This document shows, one piece after another, positions 43,396 through 50,137 of a stretch of 50,137 nt of DNA (its first letter is position 1; each line of letters begins with the position of its first letter). This stretch comes from Planctomycetales bacterium (lineage in GTDB: Bacteria; Planctomycetota; Planctomycetia; Pirellulales; Thermoguttaceae): NCBI GenBank assembly GCA_007119795.1, contig SKOZ01000077.1, positions 1 through 50,137 on the forward strand. The letters run 5' to 3'. The notes under the pieces are model-generated. The model saw only the letters and a program-made list of their open reading frames with translations. It was not told where the DNA came from and did not search any database. A program made the position numbers and the translations under genes.

Positions 43396-44055
43396 TCAAG
43401 CATCTCCAGTCCGCTTCTTCCGCCTCTGTCGGTCTTTGCGATACCGATTCTCAATCCCTTCTTCCCCTTCTTCCAGATCGCTTTCATACCGATCTCCGTC
43501 GGGGTTGAGCTTCATGTACTCGTCGAAGATCGCCCAGTAGCGGGTACGGCTCTCTACCGCGATCCAGCCGAGATACACGTTGCCACCGAGCGACACAAAC
43601 AGCGCCGCCAAGGTGATCGCCAGCGGCAGCCAAAGGGGGGATGATTGGTCTCCTTCGGCATCGCCGACGCCGTCCTGTGCCTCGTGCCTCTCGCCTTCAG
43701 GACTTCCGCCGTTTGGAAGCGTCAACTCCGACGGGTCCGGCGGCCCGGGGCTGCGCGGCGGGTCGACGCCGCCCGTCGGTCTCGGCTCGGCTGGGGGCGG
43801 TGCAGGATCCTCCACCTCGCCGTGGCGTCGAGCGTCGCCCCGGTTGTTTGCGTCCCGAGTTGGCCAGGGAAAGGGGTTGCGCGCAGCGCCGTGGCGCTGG
43901 GGAACATCGGGGAAAAGCCAGTCCGATCGGGGGGGATCTGCCGAAAGGTCTCTTTCCTCGAGTCGGGGAACGAGGTCGGCCGCGTCGGCCGCTCCCTCCC
44001 CGCTCCCCGTGGCTCCGAGCAGCGCGGCCAATGCGTACAGCGAAAAATCAACCAT
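43396..44055 (-). CDS. Unknown two-segment membrane protein, first gene of the exb operon
   Basis: The 219-residue protein starts with a hydrophobic segment (MVDFSLYALAALLGATG), possibly a signal. A long Pro/Arg/Asp-rich, low-complexity region of about 120 residues follows, then a clear membrane helix (LWLPLAITLAALFVSLGGNVYLGWIAV) and a short highly charged tail (DLEEGEEGIENRYRKDRQRRKKR). No family recognised. GGAGGG nine bases before ATG 44055 decides the start; an upstream in-frame ATG at 44154 has no such site. The next gene begins 146 bp downstream. Confidence 0.8.
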   Translation of the reverse strand: MVDFSLYALAALLGATGSGEGAADAADLVPRLEERDLSADPPRSDWLFPDVPQRHGAARNPFPWPTRDANNRGDARRHGEVEDPAPPPAEPRPTGGVDPPRSPGPPDPSELTLPNGGSPEGERHEAQDGVGDAEGDQSSPLWLPLAITLAALFVSLGGNVYLGWIAVESRTRYWAIFDEYMKLNPDGDRYESDLEEGEEGIENRYRKDRQRRKKRTGDA

Positions 44056-44178
44056 AGCAGCAATCCCTCCGTAAGTTATTCCGGAAGAGGGGATGGGGCA
44101 CAGGCAAGGCGAGGCCTCTTCATGGATTCTCGCCAGCGGCGCGGAGGTTGACAACAGGATGGGCTGGCCCCTTGCCGC

Positions 44179-44207
44179 TTGACCCTCTGTGGTGGGAGCG
44201 CTATGAT
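44179..44207 (+). promoter_or_regulatory. Predicted sigma70-type promoter of folE
   Basis: TTGACC at 44179-44184 and TATGAT at 44202-44207 are separated by exactly 17 bp, each one base off consensus. The predicted start near 44214 rules out the ATG at 44148 as the folE start codon and gives a leader of about 90 to 190 bases, depending on which GTG is used. Confidence 0.75.
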
Positions 44208-44303
44208 GGGGCGATCCGCTCGGAAAACCGTTGTGGATGGCCGGCGGCGTTCTGCGCTGCTCTCCGCCCCGCGGAGGCAGCCAACTCCCTTTTCACCCCT
44301 GGT

Positions 44304-44975
44304 GTGTGCGTGCATTCTTTCTCGTCGCTTACCGGTGATGCGGAATCCAGGCTTTCCGGCAGTCTCCAGGCCGAGGCCCTGGAGGATCACGAAACGCCGG
44401 TGTCGCGCGAAGTGGACCTGGCGCGTATCGAGCGCGCAGTCCGTGAGATCCTGGCTGCCGTCGGAGAGGACCCGGACCGCGAAGGTCTGCGGGAGACGCC
44501 CGCCCGCGTAGCTCGCATGTACGCCGAGCTTTTCATGGGGCTGCACGACGACCCCCGAGTCCACCTCCGAAAGTTCTTTACGGAGAAGTGCGACGAGGTG
44601 GTTCTGGTCCGCGACATCAGCTTCGAGAGCACCTGCGAGCACCACCTCTTGCCATTCATGGGGAAGGCCCACATCGGCTACCTGCCCAACGGTCGGCTCA
44701 TCGGCCTGAGCAAGCTGGCGCGCGTCGTGGAAGGCGTGGCACGCCGGCCGCAGGTCCAGGAGCGGATGACCGAGACGATCGCCGACCTTCTCGTCGAGGA
44801 GCTCAAAGCGCGCGGGGTGGCGGTCGTCATCGAAGCGGTGCATACTTGCATGACGGTTCGGGGCGTCCGCAAGCCGGGGAGCGTCTGCGTCACCTCCGCC
44901 ATGAAGGGGGTATTCCGCTCCAGCCCCTCAACCCGTGCGGAGATCATGACGCTCATCTACGGCGACCGCCGCTGA
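44304..44975 (+). CDS. folE: GTP cyclohydrolase I
   Basis: FolE converts GTP to 7,8-dihydroneopterin triphosphate, the first step of folate (and queuosine precursor) synthesis. Motifs are complete: [41 protein letters not shown] (zinc ligands and catalytic His), [23 protein letters not shown] and [14 protein letters not shown] (third zinc ligand Cys). No ATG is available downstream of the predicted promoter. GTG 44304 gives 223 residues, like E. coli FolE. GTG 44400, 14 bases after GGAGG, would give 191 residues, like Bacillus FolE. Choice between these is open. Confidence 0.95.
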   Translation: MCVHSFSSLTGDAESRLSGSLQAEALEDHETPVSREVDLARIERAVREILAAVGEDPDREGLRETPARVARMYAELFMGLHDDPRVHLRKFFTEKCDEVVLVRDISFESTCEHHLLPFMGKAHIGYLPNGRLIGLSKLARVVEGVARRPQVQERMTETIADLLVEELKARGVAVVIEAVHTCMTVRGVRKPGSVCVTSAMKGVFRSSPSTRAEIMTLIYGDRR

Positions 44976-45050
44976 GGGGCGGTCCAAGCGTTGGTTGCTA
45001 CCCGCCGGTCGTGCTTGCCCGGGACCCGATTCGAGCGGTAAGCTTGAAGG

Positions 45051-48032
45051 ATGATCAGCCGGCTCGATCCCCAGCGCGAGCGGATTCAGGCCGACCTCCG
45101 CGGCCTGTTGGCGGGGGAGGTCCGCTGCGACGACATCGCCCTGCAGCTCTACTGCACCGACGGGAGCCTCTACGAGGTGCGGCCCCTGGCAGTGGTCCGC
45201 CCTCGCAACGCCGCCGACGTAGCCGCATGTGTCCAGTATGCCGCCGAGACCGGGCTACCCCTCAGCGCCCGCGGCGCGGGCTCGGGCCAGGCCGGCGAGT
45301 CGCTCTGCGCGGGGCTGGTCCTCGATTTTTCCGCCCACATGCGGCGGATCATGCATATCGGCGAAGAGACGGTTCGCGTCCAGCCGGGGGTGGTCGTCGA
45401 GCGGCTCAATGCCCACCTGCGCCGCAGCGGGCGGGGCTTTGGTCCCGACGCCGGCTCGAGCCTGGTCAACACGGTGGGGGGCGCGGTGGCCGTCGACGGC
45501 GCCGGCCGCCACTACCTGGGATACGGCGCTGTCCGCGATCACCTCATCGGCCTGGAAGTCGTGCTCGCCGACGGCACGGCCATCTCCGCGGGCCGCGAAC
45601 CACTCTGCGACGGCCGCAGCCGCGATCCCGACCCCCGCAAGCGGCAACTCGTCGACCACCTCGCAGACCTGCTCCGGAAGAACCAGGAGCTTATCGACCA
45701 TCACTCTCCCCGCGTAGCCGTAGACCGCAGCGGCTATCGCCTCGACGGTGTCCTCACCAAGGATTCCTTCGACCTGGCAAGGATGCTGGCGGGATCGGAG
45801 GGGACGCTGGCCCTCTGGACCGAGGTGGAGTTGGCGACCCAGCCGCTACCCGGGGCCGTCGGTGCCGTGCTGCTGATGTTCGACAGCCTCGACCGGGCCG
45901 CTCGCGCCGTTCCCGAGGTGCTCGGGCACCGGCCCTCGAGCTGCGACCTCTTCGATCGCCGGCACCTCAGCCTGGCCCGCGAGAGCGAGGTCCGATTCGA
46001 CACGCTCATTCCCAAGCACGTCGAGGCCGTGCTCCTGGTCGAAGCCGCCGGCGCCCAACCTCGCGAGGTCCGCCGCCGGCTGCTGGAGCTCGTCGACGAG
46101 GTGGTGCACCGCAAGCGTCTGGCCCTCGACGCCCGCCAGGCTTTCGAGGTCGGCGAGCTGGAGCTCTTCCGCCAACTGGCAGTCAAGATTCCGCCGGCAC
46201 TATACCGCATGAAGGGGGCGCGCCCGCTGCCCTCCGTCGAAGACGCCGCCGTCCGCCCCGAGAACCTCGCCGAGTTGATCGCCCGTACGCAGAACGTGCT
46301 CAAGCGGCATCAGCTCACGGCGGCCATGTCTGCCTACGCCGGCCAGGGCCAGCTCCACGTTTATCCCTTTCTCGACCTCGCCGACCCCCGCGACGCCGAA
46401 CGCCTCGGCAGCCTGACGGACGACCTCTGCGAGGTGGTGTTGGGACTGGGGGGGACGATCAGTGGGGAACGGGGGGTCGGTCTGGCGCGCACCCCCCTCG
46501 TCGGCCGCCAGCACGGTCCGCTGTACGAGGTCTTCCGAGAAATCAAGCGGATCTTCGATCCTCAGGGCATTCTCAACCCGGGTAAGGTCGTGGGCACCGA
46601 TCCGCGCCTCCACCTGCGGAACCTGCGGCCCACGGTGGCCGCCCCCCGCCGAGAGGCGGGGGAAGAGACCGGCGGCGAACGAGGCGCCCTCCGCGACCTC
46701 GTCGAGCTGCAGCTCGACTGGGAGCCCTCGCAGGTCGTCGAGGCCGCCCGCCAGTGCCACGGCTGCGGGGAATGCCGCACCCAGGGCAGCGGCCTGCGAA
46801 TGTGCCCCATCTTCCGCATCCTCCCCGCCGAAGAGGCCTCGCCGCGGGCCAAGGCGAACCTGATCCGCGGCGTCCTCACCGGCCGGCTCGAACTTTCCAA
46901 CCTCACCAGCGAGGCTTTCAAAGGGGTCGCCGATCTCTGCGTCAACTGCCACATGTGCGTCGTGGAGTGCCGGGCGGAGGTCGACATCCCCAAGCTGATG
47001 GCCGAGGGGAAAGGGGCCTACGTGGCCGCCAACGGGCTGCGGTTTTCCGACTGGCTGATGACGCGCGTCGACTTGGTGAGCGCCACGGCCAGCTTTGCCG
47101 CTCCCCTGGCCAACTGGGCCCTCGGCAATCGCCAGGTGCGCTGGCTCATGGAGAAGTTGCTGGGCGTCGCCCAGGGCCGCAAGCTGCCCCGCTCCACCTC
47201 GCGGCCCTTCCTTCGCCGCGCCGCCCGCCGCCGTCTCACCCAGCCGCGGCGGAAGAGCGACCGCAAGGTGGCCTTCTTCGTGGACACGTACGCCAACTAC
47301 CACGATCCCCTGCTGGCCGAATGCCTGGTGGCGATCCTCAAGCACAACGGCGTGGCCGTCTACGTTCCCCCGCGGCAGACACAGTCCGGGGCCTCGGCCG
47401 TCTCGCTCGGGGCCCTAGACCACGCGCAGTATCTGGCGCGCCGCAACGTCGCCGTCCTCGCCGACGCCGTCCGCCAGGGCTACCACGTGGTGACCGCCGA
47501 GCCGGCCGCCGCCTCGTGCATCACCCGCGAATACCCCAATCTCGTCGACGACGACGACACCCGCCTGGTCGCCGACCATACCAGCGAGGCCTGCACGTAC
47601 CTCTGGCGGATGCACACCGCCGGCGAGCTCCAACTCGACTTCAAGCCCATTGCCGCCACGGTCGGCTATCACGTCCCCTGCCGGCTGCGGGCCCTGGGCG
47701 TGGGGGCTCCCAGCGAGAACCTCCTCCGGCTGATTCCCGGACTGAAGGTGCTCCGCATCGAGGCCGGCTGCTCGGGGATGGCGGGGACCTTCGGGCTCAA
47801 GCAGGAGAACTACCGCGCCAGCCTCCGCGCCGGCTGGCAGCTCATCTCCCGGCTTCGCGACCCGGCCATCCAGGCCGGCACCACCGAGTGCAGCACCTGC
47901 AAGATGCAGATGGAGCAGGGGACGAGCAAACCCACCATCCACCCCTTGAAGCTCTTCGCCCTCGCCTACCGGCTGCCGCCTGCCGACGAAGCGATCCTCA
48001 GCCGAGTGAGCGGCGATCTGATCGTCACCTGA
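45051..48032 (+). CDS. FAD-linked oxidase fused to Fe-S/CCG domains (YdiJ/GlcD-F type)
   Basis: The 993-residue flavoprotein oxidises a 2-hydroxy acid, in the style of D-lactate, glycolate or D-2-hydroxyglutarate dehydrogenases. Domains in order: FAD-binding PCMH (residues 40-270: PLSARGAGSGQAGESLCAG, GSSLVNTVGGAVAVDG), FAD-linked oxidase C-terminal domain (280-520: YAGQGQLHVYPF, GTISGERGVG, FDPQGILNPGK), two 4Fe-4S motifs (about 567-660: CHGCGECRTQG...CP, CVNCHMCVVECRAE), and a GlpC-type cysteine-rich CCG domain (VGYHVPCRLRAL, GCSGMAGTFGLK, TTECSTCKMQME). Length and order match YdiJ (about 1018 residues). The substrate cannot be told from sequence. The ATG at 45051 is preceded by GAAGG. It lies 75 bp after folE. 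Confidence 0.93.
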   Translation: MISRLDPQRERIQADLRGLLAGEVRCDDIALQLYCTDGSLYEVRPLAVVRPRNAADVAACVQYAAETGLPLSARGAGSGQAGESLCAGLVLDFSAHMRRIMHIGEETVRVQPGVVVERLNAHLRRSGRGFGPDAGSSLVNTVGGAVAVDGAGRHYLGYGAVRDHLIGLEVVLADGTAISAGREPLCDGRSRDPDPRKRQLVDHLADLLRKNQELIDHHSPRVAVDRSGYRLDGVLTKDSFDLARMLAGSEGTLALWTEVELATQPLPGAVGAVLLMFDSLDRAARAVPEVLGHRPSSCDLFDRRHLSLARESEVRFDTLIPKHVEAVLLVEAAGAQPREVRRRLLELVDEVVHRKRLALDARQAFEVGELELFRQLAVKIPPALYRMKGARPLPSVEDAAVRPENLAELIARTQNVLKRHQLTAAMSAYAGQGQLHVYPFLDLADPRDAERLGSLTDDLCEVVLGLGGTISGERGVGLARTPLVGRQHGPLYEVFREIKRIFDPQGILNPGKVVGTDPRLHLRNLRPTVAAPRREAGEETGGERGALRDLVELQLDWEPSQVVEAARQCHGCGECRTQGSGLRMCPIFRILPAEEASPRAKANLIRGVLTGRLELSNLTSEAFKGVADLCVNCHMCVVECRAEVDIPKLMAEGKGAYVAANGLRFSDWLMTRVDLVSATASFAAPLANWALGNRQVRWLMEKLLGVAQGRKLPRSTSRPFLRRAARRRLTQPRRKSDRKVAFFVDTYANYHDPLLAECLVAILKHNGVAVYVPPRQTQSGASAVSLGALDHAQYLARRNVAVLADAVRQGYHVVTAEPAAASCITREYPNLVDDDDTRLVADHTSEACTYLWRMHTAGELQLDFKPIAATVGYHVPCRLRALGVGAPSENLLRLIPGLKVLRIEAGCSGMAGTFGLKQENYRASLRAGWQLISRLRDPAIQAGTTECSTCKMQMEQGTSKPTIHPLKLFALAYRLPPADEAILSRVSGDLIVT

Positions 48033-48045
48033 CCGCCCCCTCCCT

Positions 48046-49089
48046 TCAATACCCCAACCGCTCCAGCTCGGCCGCGGCCGCTTCGACTTCTTCCGGCGAC
48101 AACCTGCGGATGCGAATGTCGCCGAGCGCCGAGCGCGTCATGTAGGCACTGATCCCCAGGGGGCGCGAGGGTTCCGACTCGAAACGGATGCCGATGCGGT
48201 GGTCTTCGATCCCCTGGGCAACGAACCGCTCGTCGTCGATCCAGGCCTCGATGAGCGAATCGGTGACACGGATGCGGAACGTGTACCAGACCTCGGGCTT
48301 GAAGCTGAAAAACCGCGTCGTCGGATTCTCGGCGGCATCGTAGTAATCGATGGTCGACAGGCCTACGACGGACCCCCCCCAACCGCCGGTAACGAACGAA
48401 CAGTGATCCTCACCCACGGGGAACGTGGTGGTAGCGAAGAAATCGATGCCGTCCAGCCGCATTCCCTCGAGCTCGATCTCGTAATTCGTGCGGGGCACGT
48501 CGCCCTGGTACGTGATGCCCGTCATCGGGTGCCCCATATCCAAGAGAATGGTCCCTTCGTCGGTGACGGAGACCTCCCCTTCGCCACCGAACCGAGTGGG
48601 CTCCCAGCCCTCCAGCGTCTCGCCGTCGAAAAGCTCGCGCCAGGCGTAGGGATCGGGCTCGGGAGCCGGCGGCAGCTCGTCCGCCGGGGGAGCAACCTCC
48701 GGTGCGTCGCCGTCGGCGGGGTGGGCCATCGGCAGGTAGATCACCCCCGGACGCCTTACCGGCCGGCACCAGAGCACCCGCTGCCGAGTGCCCAGAAGCG
48801 GGCGGCGGCAGACGACGCGGACGACCCGGTGCTGAGGCACTACGGCAGGCGGCCGGCAGACCTCGCGATCCGTGCGGAGTGCGGGGGCCTCCTCGTCCAC
48901 GGCGAGCAAGTCGGAGGGCGAAGGCGAGGGCTCGTCGATCTCGGCACCGCTGGCGCGGCGCAGGACCTGTTGGGCGAGGAGAAACGCCCCCCCGAGAAAC
49001 AGGGTGATGATGAGAAGGCGTTTCAGCCAAAACAAGCCGCGGGGAGAATCAACCACCGCAGCGTCCGGAAGCGGTTGGAACTTGGACAT
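48046..49089 (-). CDS. DUF1080 (3-keto-disaccharide hydrolase-like) membrane-anchored protein
   Basis: The 347-residue product has an N-terminal anchor (LFWLKRLLIITLFLGGAFLLAQQVL, residues 22-46) and an Arg/Pro-rich linker with several cysteines. The C-terminal domain is of the DUF1080/LamG-like type: WRELFDGETLEGWEPTRFGGEG, ILLDMGHPMTGITY, NYEIELEGMRLDGIDFFATTTFPVG and WYTFRIRVTDSLIEAWIDDERF. DUF1080 proteins are abundant in planctomycetes and some hydrolyse 3-keto-glycosides outside the cytoplasm; activity here is inferred. AGAGGAG nine bases before ATG 49089 fixes the start. It converges on the FAD oxidase gene with 13 bp between stops. Confidence 0.9.
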   Translation of the reverse strand: MSKFQPLPDAAVVDSPRGLFWLKRLLIITLFLGGAFLLAQQVLRRASGAEIDEPSPSPSDLLAVDEEAPALRTDREVCRPPAVVPQHRVVRVVCRRPLLGTRQRVLWCRPVRRPGVIYLPMAHPADGDAPEVAPPADELPPAPEPDPYAWRELFDGETLEGWEPTRFGGEGEVSVTDEGTILLDMGHPMTGITYQGDVPRTNYEIELEGMRLDGIDFFATTTFPVGEDHCSFVTGGWGGSVVGLSTIDYYDAAENPTTRFFSFKPEVWYTFRIRVTDSLIEAWIDDERFVAQGIEDHRIGIRFESEPSRPLGISAYMTRSALGDIRIRRLSPEEVEAAAAELERLGY

Positions 49090-49614
49090 GACTTCGTGCT
49101 CCTCTCGAGATTCTCGGTGGCGGCAAGCTACTCGGTTCTCGCCACGGCGCGCGCCGGATCGCCCCGGCCGCCCCTGACAACTACCCCTTAGGGCCAATTT
49201 GACACAACGGCCCCAGGAAGTCCAGTCGAAAGAGGGAGAAGGATCGGCAGGTGGAGGGGGGGAGACCTGTTTGCACGCGGAGCCAAGGAACGTTACAATG
49301 CAAATTCTGTAGAGGCAGCGGTTCCGGGCGGCCCGTCGGCAAACCGCCGTTTCTTCAGAGGGCGGGCTCTCGAACGACCCATCCCCCTTGACCCCACCCC
49401 ATTCCCCGTCTCGCCTTCGCACCGCGTCAGGCCGTCCGGGACATAGCCGCGCGGAATCGAGGGGCTGAGTCCCGATCGGCTTCCCGGCAATCCCCCGCCT
49501 TCCGAGTAACCAACGACCGCTCCGGCCGCCGTGCCACGCCACACGCCGAAGGCAAGTCCACACCCCTTTCACCATCTTCACCATCGAACGAACCGGTTAA
49601 CGAGGTAATTGCGC
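49090..49614. other. Divergent intergenic region with one clear promoter
   Basis: The 525 bp between the DUF1080 gene (minus) and the lipoprotein gene (plus) hold the promoter at 49271-49299 and, on the minus strand, an A/T-richer stretch around 49180-49205 that may carry the DUF1080 promoter. Between 49306 and 49614 there would be an unusually long leader of about 300 bases for the lipoprotein mRNA. I see no coding frame or known RNA family in it. Confidence 0.5.
49271..49299 (+). promoter_or_regulatory. Predicted promoter of the acidic-repeat lipoprotein
   Basis: TTGCAC at 49271-49276 and TACAAT at 49294-49299 are separated by 17 bp, matching consensus at four and five of six positions. 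The predicted start near 49306 gives a leader of about 310 bases. Confidence 0.65.
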
Positions 49615-50137
49615 ATGATGAACCCACGCAGTCGAACCCATGGTCGAGAGCTCCTCGCCTGCACGGCGGCCTTGCTCGTCTGGATTGCGGCAATGGCCGG
49701 TTGCACGCCGGCGGCCGACGACGACGCCGAGCCCCAGCCCACAATCACGACACCGGCCCCGACGGTGACGGCGCCTGCGTGGGAGCCATACGTCGAGGAC
49801 GAACCCGCCTTCGAGGCCACCACTGAGGAGGAACCGGTAGAAGAGCTCGCTGAGGAGACGCCCGTCGAGGAAGTGCCCCCCTGGGAGCCGGCATTCCCCG
49901 TTGATGAGACTCCGACCGAGGACCCCCCTGTCGAGGAGGCACCCACCGAAGAGGCACCCATCGAGGAGGCACCCTTTGAGGAGGTACCCAGCGAAGAGGT
50001 CCCCGTCGAAGAAGCGCCGGTAGAGGAGTTGCCCGTCGAGGAGGCTCCCGTCGAAGAAGCGCCGGTGGAGGAGGCCCCTGTGGAAGAAGCGCCGGTAGAG
50101 GAGGCCCCTGTCGAAGAAGCGCCGGTAGAGGAGGCCC
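49615..50137 (+). CDS. Lipoprotein with acidic proline-rich repeats, 3' end outside window
   Basis: 174 codons are visible and the frame is open at the window edge. GAGGT eight bases before ATG 49615 supports the start; a second ATG follows directly. A signal peptide with a lipobox (MAGC, Cys30 the predicted lipidated residue) opens the protein. The rest is almost entirely Glu, Pro, Val and Ala: early irregular (TTEEEPVEELAEETPVEEV), then near-perfect EEAPVEEAP repeats of five residues. It would be a long, extended, negatively charged surface or periplasmic spacer. No folded domain is seen in this window; one may follow downstream. The function is unknown. Confidence 0.8.
   Translation, partial: MMNPRSRTHGRELLACTAALLVWIAAMAGCTPAADDDAEPQPTITTPAPTVTAPAWEPYVEDEPAFEATTEEEPVEELAEETPVEEVPPWEPAFPVDETPTEDPPVEEAPTEEAPIEEAPFEEVPSEEVPVEEAPVEELPVEEAPVEEAPVEEAPVEEAPVEEAPVEEAPVEEA
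50010..50137 (+). repeat. Near-identical short tandem repeats in the lipoprotein gene
   Basis: From about 50010 to the window edge a 30-bp motif (two five-codon units of the EEAPV type) is repeated with few differences, including several identical GTCGAAGAAGCGCCGGT and GAGGAGGCCCCTGT blocks. Codon identity between copies points to recent expansion by slippage or recombination, so copy number may differ between strains, and assembly errors are possible. Confidence 0.8.

Overview
The window reads as a high-GC planctomycete chromosome segment, probably Pirellulales-like. This is an inference from gene content: a giant secretin-domain repeat protein, small cysteine-rich and EEAP-rich secreted proteins, an alternative complex III operon with an ActD-ActE fusion, MoxR/DUF58/VWA genes, a zinc-ribbon ExbD, a DUF1080 protein and a squalene-cyclase-like repeat protein. 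I saw no rRNA, tRNA, CRISPR array, transposase or phage gene. Both ends cut through genes.

Layout. 1-6914 (minus) is the first 2304 codons of an exported protein built from about 30 tandem Secretin_N (NolW-type) modules; its C-terminus lies outside the window. 7413-8168 (minus) is a cysteine-rich secreted protein with a clear intrinsic terminator. 8834-10861 (plus) holds a cupin and an exported PQQ-type beta-propeller. 11149-16815 (plus) is an alpha-glucan pair: GlgX debranching enzyme and a trehalose synthase-maltokinase fusion. 17076-24808 (plus) encodes alternative complex III (actA, actB, actC, a fused actDE, actF), a quinol:electron acceptor oxidoreductase, followed by an EamA transporter.

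25845-30741 (minus) is VWA protein > MoxR ATPase > DUF58 in transcription order. A YkgJ-like cysteine-cluster protein (minus) is divergent from prfB (plus), which carries the programmed +1 frameshift of release factor 2. A Coa1-like membrane protein, a lipoate-protein ligase, an unknown two-TM protein and a di-cluster ferredoxin-like protein follow on the plus strand. 36667-38633 (minus) is a perR-katA peroxide-defence pair with a good sigma70-type promoter.

38732-44055 (minus) is one compact operon: an unknown membrane protein, a prenyltransferase/squalene-oxidase-like HEAT protein, a second unknown membrane protein, ExbB, ExbD and a zinc-ribbon ExbD. It looks like an energy-coupled envelope machine without a recognisable TonB. 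folE (plus) and a large FAD/Fe-S oxidoreductase of the YdiJ/GlcD type (plus) follow, then a DUF1080 protein (minus) and the start of a lipoprotein made of acidic-proline repeats (plus), cut by the window end.

The strongest candidates for something undescribed are the giant Secretin_N repeat protein with its three-module super-repeat, and the ExbB/ExbD operon. Smaller signals are two hairpin-forming intergenic repeats and a set of mutually exclusive hairpins upstream of prfB. All domain names are from recognition by eye; no search was run.
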